Source: Alphaproteobacteria bacterium
GTDB lineage: Bacteria > Pseudomonadota > Alphaproteobacteria > Rhodospirillales > WMHbin7
Assembly (NCBI GenBank): GCA_015232335.1
Contig: JADFZV010000035.1
Span: 1 to 35,182, forward strand
Direction of reading: 5' to 3'
Length of the DNA stretch: 35,182 nucleotides
The notes below the pieces were generated by a model. That model did no database searches. It saw only the letters and a list, made by a program, of their open reading frames with translations, and had not been told where the DNA came from. A program made the translations under genes and the position numbers. Below are positions 30,838 to 35,182 of the stretch, one piece after another (the stretch's first letter is position 1; each line of letters opens with the position of its first letter).

Positions 30838-32157
30838 ATGACGCAAAGCATGATGTGGCGGCCAGAGCAGGAACGGTTGTCGGGCCAAGCGCTCACCGAC
30901 CACCAGCTTGACCTTTTGCGAGAACGCCTGGCCTATGTTTCCGAGCGCAGCCCCTTTTACCGGCGCAAGTTGAAGGAAGCGGGAATAGTGCCCAAGGATA
31001 TGCAGAGCCTGGACGATGTCCGGCGCATTCCCTTTACCGTTAAGGACGAGATGAAAGACAGCCAGGCCGCGGCTCCGCCCTGGGGCGATTTTCATTGCAT
31101 TTCACAAGACGAAGCCGTGCGCGTCTTTCAGACATCGGGCACCACGGGCCGCCCGGTGCGCATCATGCTGAACCGGGCCGACTGGCACGAAAACTATTAC
31201 CAGCAATTCATGCATTATCGCTGCGGCTATGGTCTGACTGAAAAGGACATCGCCTTCTTTCCCTTCAATTACGGGCTTTATGTCGCCTGGTGGGGATTCC
31301 AGACCGCCATGGAAAGGGCGGGATTAATGGTGTTGCCCGGCGGTGGACAAAGTTCCAAGGACCGGCTGCGCAATATCCTGGATTGGAACGCCACCGTGGT
31401 TTGCGGCACCCCCTCCTACCTGCAATATCTGGCGGAAATGGCCATCAAGAGCGGCATGCCTTTGGCCGAAAGCCCGGTCAAGCGCATTGTGGTGGCGGGC
31501 GAGCCGGGCGGCAGCATTCCGGCCACGCGCAAATTCCTGGAATCCGCCTGGGGGGCCGAATGCTTCGACGATGTGGGCTCGACCGAGATCGGCAATTTCG
31601 CCTTTGAATGCCAAGCCCATGACGGGCTGCATGTGATCGAAGGCATGTATCTGGCCGAAGTGCTGGACCCTGAGACATTGATGCCGGTGAAGGATGGCGA
31701 GGTGGGCGAACTGATCCTGACCAACCTGTGTTGCGAAAGCGCCCCGCTGATACGCTATCGCACCCGGGATCTGGTGCGCGCCTCACGCAAGCCCTGTTCT
31801 TGTGGGCGCCACAGCATGCGCCTTGAAGGCGGCATTCTGGGGCGCTCGGACGATATGTTCCAATTTGCCGGCGTCAACATCTTCCCCTCGCAGATTCAAG
31901 GTATTTTGCATGGCATCGACGAATTCTCGCAGGAATTCCAATTGCTGATCCCCAGGCAAGGCAGCGGCAAGCGCCTGATCATCCGGGTTGAGCCGATGAG
32001 CGAGCAAGTGCCAGAGGCAGACCTGATCCGGGCTCGCGATTATCTGATCGAGACCGTCAGATACCGCATCACCATAACGCCCGACATCGAGATTGTCGAA
32101 GCGGGAAGTCTGCCGCGTTCGGAAGGAAAATCCAAACGCGTCATTCGGGAGAGCTGA
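30838..32157 (+). CDS. Phenylacetate-CoA-ligase-family aryl-CoA ligase
   Basis: 439-residue adenylate-forming ligase of the PaaK type, which activates an aryl acid with ATP and CoA. The ATP-binding loop QTSGTTGRP lies at 98-106, FFPFNYGLYVAWWG and GGGQSSKDRL follow, and DDVGSTEIGNFAFEC, LIRYRTRDL and the C-terminal LPRSEGKSKRVI with its Lys are typical of PaaK. Length matches PaaK (about 430-440). It is in the operon 21 bp after hcrA, preceded by GAGGGAGGGGG. Substrate candidates are phenylacetate, 4-hydroxyphenylacetate and 4-hydroxybenzoate. The nearby PadB-like and reductase-like enzymes would fit (hydroxy)phenylacetate activation, but sequence alone does not decide. Confidence 0.88.
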   Translation: MTQSMMWRPEQERLSGQALTDHQLDLLRERLAYVSERSPFYRRKLKEAGIVPKDMQSLDDVRRIPFTVKDEMKDSQAAAPPWGDFHCISQDEAVRVFQTSGTTGRPVRIMLNRADWHENYYQQFMHYRCGYGLTEKDIAFFPFNYGLYVAWWGFQTAMERAGLMVLPGGGQSSKDRLRNILDWNATVVCGTPSYLQYLAEMAIKSGMPLAESPVKRIVVAGEPGGSIPATRKFLESAWGAECFDDVGSTEIGNFAFECQAHDGLHVIEGMYLAEVLDPETLMPVKDGEVGELILTNLCCESAPLIRYRTRDLVRASRKPCSCGRHSMRLEGGILGRSDDMFQFAGVNIFPSQIQGILHGIDEFSQEFQLLIPRQGSGKRLIIRVEPMSEQVPEADLIRARDYLIETVRYRITITPDIEIVEAGSLPRSEGKSKRVIRES

Positions 32158-32162
32158 AGCGC

Positions 32163-32762
32163 ATGTCCAAAGCCGGGGTCATTCTTGCGGCGGGTTTATC
32201 AAGCCGCTTTCCCGGCAACAAACTGCTGGCAAGGTTTCGAGGAGAACCGATAATTCGCTACGTGGTGAAGGCAGCCCTGGCCTCGCGACTTGACGAAACC
32301 GTCCTGGTAATTGGTCATCAAGGCGATGATCTGTTGGAATGTCTTTCCGATCTTAGTGCCGCACCCGCCTTCAGAATCAGGCGAAACGCCCGCTATCTTG
32401 AAGGCCAAAGCAGCTCGATCCAAGAGGGACTTTCGCAAGTGGCGGACAAGGCCGAGGCTGTCTTGTTTCTGACCGCCGACCAGCCACTGATGACGTCCGC
32501 GATCATCGACCGGCTGATCGAGACCCACGCCAAATCGAAAAAGGCGATCTGCCTTCCCCGCGTTCAGGGAGCCCGGCGTAATCCCGTGATTTTCGGTAAA
32601 TCCTTGTTTGGCGAGTTGATGGGCTTGACGGGCGATAAGGGAGGGCGCGCCTTGCTTGATGCCCATGCCGACGATATCGCCTTCGACGATTTCGACGACC
32701 CCACCCCCTTTGCCGATATCGACACCCCGGAAGAGCTGGTCAGGATGGAGAAATCCCGATGA
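32163..32762 (+). CDS. MocA-like molybdopterin nucleotidyltransferase
   Basis: 199-residue MobA/MocA-type transferase. The N-terminal signature VILAAGLSSRFPGNKLL (6-22) is the nucleotide-binding motif, FLTADQPLM is the metal-binding Asp segment, and RRNPVIFGKSLF with GDKGGRALL completes the fold. MocA makes molybdopterin cytosine dinucleotide, the cofactor form of xanthine-oxidase-family enzymes. The YgfJ/MocA group also accompanies selenium-dependent hydroxylases. It lies 5 nt after the ligase gene and overlaps the next gene by ATGA. CTP versus GTP use is inferred from the molybdenum hydroxylase upstream. Confidence 0.88.
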   Translation: MSKAGVILAAGLSSRFPGNKLLARFRGEPIIRYVVKAALASRLDETVLVIGHQGDDLLECLSDLSAAPAFRIRRNARYLEGQSSSIQEGLSQVADKAEAVLFLTADQPLMTSAIIDRLIETHAKSKKAICLPRVQGARRNPVIFGKSLFGELMGLTGDKGGRALLDAHADDIAFDDFDDPTPFADIDTPEELVRMEKSR

Positions 32763-33559
32763 TCTCGCCTTCGATTCTGATCAAGGGAGCGGGCGAGATG
32801 GCAAGTGCTGTTGCGCATCGCCTCTATCGGGCCAATATCCGCCACATCTGCCTGATCGATCTCGAGCGCCCCCTGGCCGTGCGCCGCACGGTTTCCTTCT
32901 GCCCTGCCTTGGAAACGGGAAGGACGACGGTCGAGGAGATCGAGGCGCGCAAAGCATCTACACCCCAGGAGGTGACGGAATCCTGGAAACAGGGACGGCT
33001 TGCCGTGGCGCAGATCGATTGCTGGCAGGCTCATCCCCTTTTCAAGCCCGATGTCGTGATCGATGCCATTCTGGCCAAGCGCAATCTAGGCACACGATTG
33101 GACGAGGCCCCTTTGGTGATCGCACTTGGCCCTGGTTTTTGTGCCGGAACCGATGCCCATATGGTCATTGAGACCAACCGCGGCCATGATTTGGGGCGTG
33201 TCATTCAAAAGGGTTTTGCCGCCCCCAATACCGGTATCCCCGGCAGCATCGCGGGCTTTGCCGCCGAGCGCGTGTTGCGCGCCCCATGCGACGGCGAATT
33301 CACCGCCTGGCGCGAGATTGCTGACAAGGTCGAAAAGGGTGCAGGCATCGGAAAGGTCGGCGAGACACTTGTCGCGGCGCCCCTGGAGGGCATTCTGCGC
33401 GGATTGATCCGCTCGGGCACGCACGTCAGCAAGGGGCTCAAGATCGGCGATATCGACCCCCGGGGTGATGCCGCCTACTGCCACACCATTTCCGACAAGG
33501 CCCGCGCCATCGCTGGTTCCGTGCTGGAGGCCGTGCTCAGCCATGTCAATCGCTCGTGA
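32759..33559 (+). CDS. yqeB: YqeB-like selenium-dependent molybdenum hydroxylase maturation protein
   Basis: 266 residues matching the YqeB (EF2563) family. The N-terminal Rossmann-like start is ILIKGAGEMASAVAHRLYRA. PLAVRRTVSFCPA, VVIDAILAKRNLGTRL, APLVIALGPGFCAGTDAHMVIETNRGHDLGRVI, NTGIPGSI and IGDIDPRGDAAYCHTISDKARAI are family-specific blocks. The family was defined by its co-occurrence with selD and with molybdenum hydroxylases that carry labile selenium. It is thought to act in building the selenium-containing Mo cofactor; its chemistry is not known. It overlaps the MocA-like gene by ATGA, and the YqeC gene starts 17 bp before its stop. Confidence 0.9.
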   Translation: MISPSILIKGAGEMASAVAHRLYRANIRHICLIDLERPLAVRRTVSFCPALETGRTTVEEIEARKASTPQEVTESWKQGRLAVAQIDCWQAHPLFKPDVVIDAILAKRNLGTRLDEAPLVIALGPGFCAGTDAHMVIETNRGHDLGRVIQKGFAAPNTGIPGSIAGFAAERVLRAPCDGEFTAWREIADKVEKGAGIGKVGETLVAAPLEGILRGLIRSGTHVSKGLKIGDIDPRGDAAYCHTISDKARAIAGSVLEAVLSHVNRS

Positions 33560-34259
33560 TCTGACTCTTGCGGCTTCGCGCGTTATCGCCGTGGCCGGAG
33601 CTGGCGGAAAAACCAGCCTGATTGAGGCGCTGGCGCGGGAATTCGCCCAATCAGGCGAACAGGTTCTGGCCACCACCACCACCAAGGTGGGGGCTTTGGA
33701 ATTCACTTCGGGCTGGCATGTCGTAGATGAAGCGACAGAGGAATCTCTTTTGAGCCAGAAGGGAACGATTCCCGTCTTCGCCTATGATACGCTGACAGCG
33801 GATGGCGACAAGAAAACGGGGCTTTCCTGCAAGCTGATCGACAGCGTCGCCCGAGAGGGAGACTTCAGCCGCATCCTGATCGAGGCCGACGGATCGAAGC
33901 GCCGCCCCTTGAAGATGCCAGCAGAACACGAGCCGGTTATTCCCGCCTCGACAGACACACTGATTCTGGTAGCAGGCTTGCGCGGTCTGGGAGAACCGCT
34001 TTCGGAAGACATCGTGTTCCGCTCAAAACTTTGGTCTGAAATGACGAGAAAGCCCCTGGGATCGATCATCGAGCCTGACGATTTTGCGGCCATGGCGCGC
34101 CTCTATGCCAAAAAGACGCCTCTGATTCATCGGCGCATTCTGTTCCTGAACTCGGCCTTCTCAAATCAGCCCAAGGACATCATCGACAAAATCGCCGATC
34201 TGATGAAGCCTGAGGGCTTTGACGTGTCTGCTTGTCTCCTGCCCATCCCCCTGCCTTGA
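33543..34259 (+). CDS. yqeC: YqeC-like selenium cofactor biosynthesis protein
   Basis: 238-residue P-loop protein of the YqeC family. The Walker A loop is GAGGKTSLI (19-27; Lys23, Thr24), followed by VLATTTTKV, typical of the family, and RILIEADGSKRRPLKMPAEHEPVIP with the acidic Walker-B-like stretch. YqeC is found with YqeB and SelD where selenium-dependent molybdenum hydroxylases occur. ATG at 33543 lies inside the end of the preceding gene, which fits the tight coupling across the operon; a longer frame to 33465 only shadows that gene. Nucleotide use is predicted from the loop. The reaction is unknown. Confidence 0.88.
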   Translation: MSIARDLTLAASRVIAVAGAGGKTSLIEALAREFAQSGEQVLATTTTKVGALEFTSGWHVVDEATEESLLSQKGTIPVFAYDTLTADGDKKTGLSCKLIDSVAREGDFSRILIEADGSKRRPLKMPAEHEPVIPASTDTLILVAGLRGLGEPLSEDIVFRSKLWSEMTRKPLGSIIEPDDFAAMARLYAKKTPLIHRRILFLNSAFSNQPKDIIDKIADLMKPEGFDVSACLLPIPLP

Positions 34260-34271
34260 AGGTTTCGTATC

Positions 34272-35060
34272 ATGTCCTATCTTGAAGTTCTGGAAAAAGC
34301 GCGTGACCTTTATCTGGCGCATATTCCCTTTTGTAGCGCCACCATCATCGAGGGTCAGGGCAGCATTCCACAAATTCTGGGCGCCAAGGCGCTTTTCACC
34401 GAAGAAGGTCTGGTTTGCGGCACCGTGGGCGGCGGGCATCTGGAAAAGCAGTGCGAAGAGATGTGCCACGAGATGCTCTCAGGTCGTCATCAATCGCGCA
34501 CCAAACTGGTCAAGCTCAATCTGCAGCGCGATCTTGCCATGACCTGTGGCGGCGAGGTTACTGTTTTTCTGGAATGCCAAGGCGGCGTCTCCGACTGGAC
34601 CATCGCCATTTTCGGTGCCGGGCATGTGGCGCAAGCGCTTTGTCGCCTGCTGGTCAGCCTGGATTGCCGCATCCTGGTCTTTGATACGCGCTCCGACTGG
34701 CTGGCCGCCCTGCCTGCATCGCCCCGTCTGACATCCATCCGGATTTCCGACATGGCCGACGGAGCAAAGAGCGTTCCCACGGGGGCCGACATTGTCATCA
34801 TGACCATCGGACATGCCGAAGACGCGCGCATTCTGAAATCCCTGTCGATGCAAAAACAGAGTTTTCCCTATATCGGCGTTATCGGAAGCCGCGCCAAATC
34901 ACTCTCCTTGCGCAAAATGCTGATCAAGGAAGGGGTGCCAGAATCCTTCGTCTCCGACATCATCTGCCCGATCGGCGAGAAAATCGGCAACAACACGCCT
35001 GCCGAGATCGCTATCGGCATCGCCAGCCAGTTGTTGAAACGGCGCAGGAGCGAATCATGA
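34272..35060 (+). CDS. XdhC-family molybdenum cofactor maturation protein
   Basis: 262-residue XdhC/CoxI protein. The N-terminal XdhC domain carries CSATIIEGQGSIP, LVCGTVGGGHLEKQ and MTCGGEVTVFLE. The C-terminal half is a Rossmann fold (WTIAIFGAGHVAQALCRLL) ending with GVIGSRAKS and CPIGEKIGNNTPAEIAIGIASQL. XdhC proteins bind Mo cofactor, assist its terminal sulfuration and insert it into xanthine-oxidase-family apoenzymes. Here it follows YqeC by 12 nt and overlaps selD by ATGA, so it may instead handle a selenido ligand. In the known systems such a protein is part of the same gene set. Confidence 0.92.
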   Translation: MSYLEVLEKARDLYLAHIPFCSATIIEGQGSIPQILGAKALFTEEGLVCGTVGGGHLEKQCEEMCHEMLSGRHQSRTKLVKLNLQRDLAMTCGGEVTVFLECQGGVSDWTIAIFGAGHVAQALCRLLVSLDCRILVFDTRSDWLAALPASPRLTSIRISDMADGAKSVPTGADIVIMTIGHAEDARILKSLSMQKQSFPYIGVIGSRAKSLSLRKMLIKEGVPESFVSDIICPIGEKIGNNTPAEIAIGIASQLLKRRRSES

Positions 35061-35182
35061 GCCAAACCGTGAAACTGACGCGCCTTTCCCATGGCGGCGG
35101 CTGCGGCTGCAAGATAGCACCCGCTGTGCTGGAGCGTCTGTTGTCCGATCTTCCCAAATCCGCCCTTGCCTTTCCCAATCTT
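35057..35182 (+). CDS. selD: Selenide, water dikinase SelD (5' part only)
   Basis: Only the first 42 codons are inside the window, and the frame is open to the edge. The sequence matches the SelD N-terminus: LTRLSHGGGCGCKIAP contains Cys16 and Lys19, equivalent to the catalytic Cys17 and Lys20 of E. coli SelD, and AFPNL matches the following conserved segment. SelD makes selenophosphate from selenide and ATP. The catalytic residue is encoded by TGC, so this is the Cys and not the Sec form. Its ATGA overlap with the XdhC gene makes it part of the molybdenum hydroxylase operon. It may serve cofactor selenation rather than, or in addition to, selenocysteine or selenouridine synthesis. Confidence 0.93.
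   Translation, partial: MSQTVKLTRLSHGGGCGCKIAPAVLERLLSDLPKSALAFPNL

Overview
The window looks like chromosome of a facultatively anaerobic alphaproteobacterium, most likely of the Rhodospirillales (Magnetospirillum/Telmatospirillum-like). The reasons are the high GC content, tightly packed operons with ATGA overlaps, a DivL-type multi-PAS kinase, the order uvrC-pgsA-moaD-moaE, a Cache-type chemoreceptor, sulfur-transfer genes and anaerobic aromatic metabolism. The taxonomy is inference from gene content; no 16S gene or other taxonomic marker is present.

Layout. (1) 1-3.6 kb, minus strand: a VapC/VapB-like toxin-antitoxin pair with a palindromic operator, then a four-PAS histidine kinase that lacks its phosphoacceptor histidine and a small Hpt protein upstream of it. 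(2) 3.7-4.9 kb, plus: a VUT/YhhQ-type queuosine-precursor transporter and queC. (3) 4.9-8.4 kb: sensor kinase, OmpR-type regulator and MarR regulator (minus), divergent from ilvE (plus). (4) 8.4-9.7 kb: a small unknown gene and a RhuM-family gene, which look like an insertion. (5) 9.8-13.3 kb, minus: uvrC, pgsA, a MobB-like protein without a P-loop, moaD and moaE. (6) 13.7-15.9 kb, minus: a Kv-type channel, a pteridine-reductase-like SDR and folB. (7) 16-19 kb: a lone tusA (plus), twin terminators, and an operon dsrE-like, tusA-like, SQR-like flavoprotein, DUF1641 (minus). (8) 19.1-23.4 kb, plus: a methyltransferase, a chemoreceptor and a REC/HD-GYP c-di-GMP phosphodiesterase. (9) 23.4-26.8 kb, minus: a large bis-MGD molybdoenzyme resembling the catalytic subunit of phenylacetyl-CoA:acceptor oxidoreductase, and a MarR regulator. 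(10) 26.9 kb to the window end, plus: one long operon.

The final operon is the highlight. It encodes the three subunits of a 4-hydroxybenzoyl-CoA-reductase-like molybdenum hydroxylase (including the [4Fe-4S] loop in the FAD subunit that marks that family), a phenylacetate-CoA-ligase-family enzyme, and then MocA-like, YqeB-like, YqeC-like and XdhC-like proteins and the start of SelD. The last set is the maturation kit of selenium-dependent molybdenum hydroxylases. Their overlap and co-orientation with a 4-hydroxybenzoyl-CoA-reductase-like enzyme suggest that this reductase carries a selenium-modified Mo cofactor. As far as I know that has not been described for this enzyme family. A perfect 16-bp-arm palindrome between the MarR gene and this operon overlaps a plausible promoter, so the MarR protein is the likely aromatic-responsive repressor.

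Longer antisense ORFs throughout are high-GC shadows and were left out. No rRNA, tRNA, insertion sequence or CRISPR array was found.
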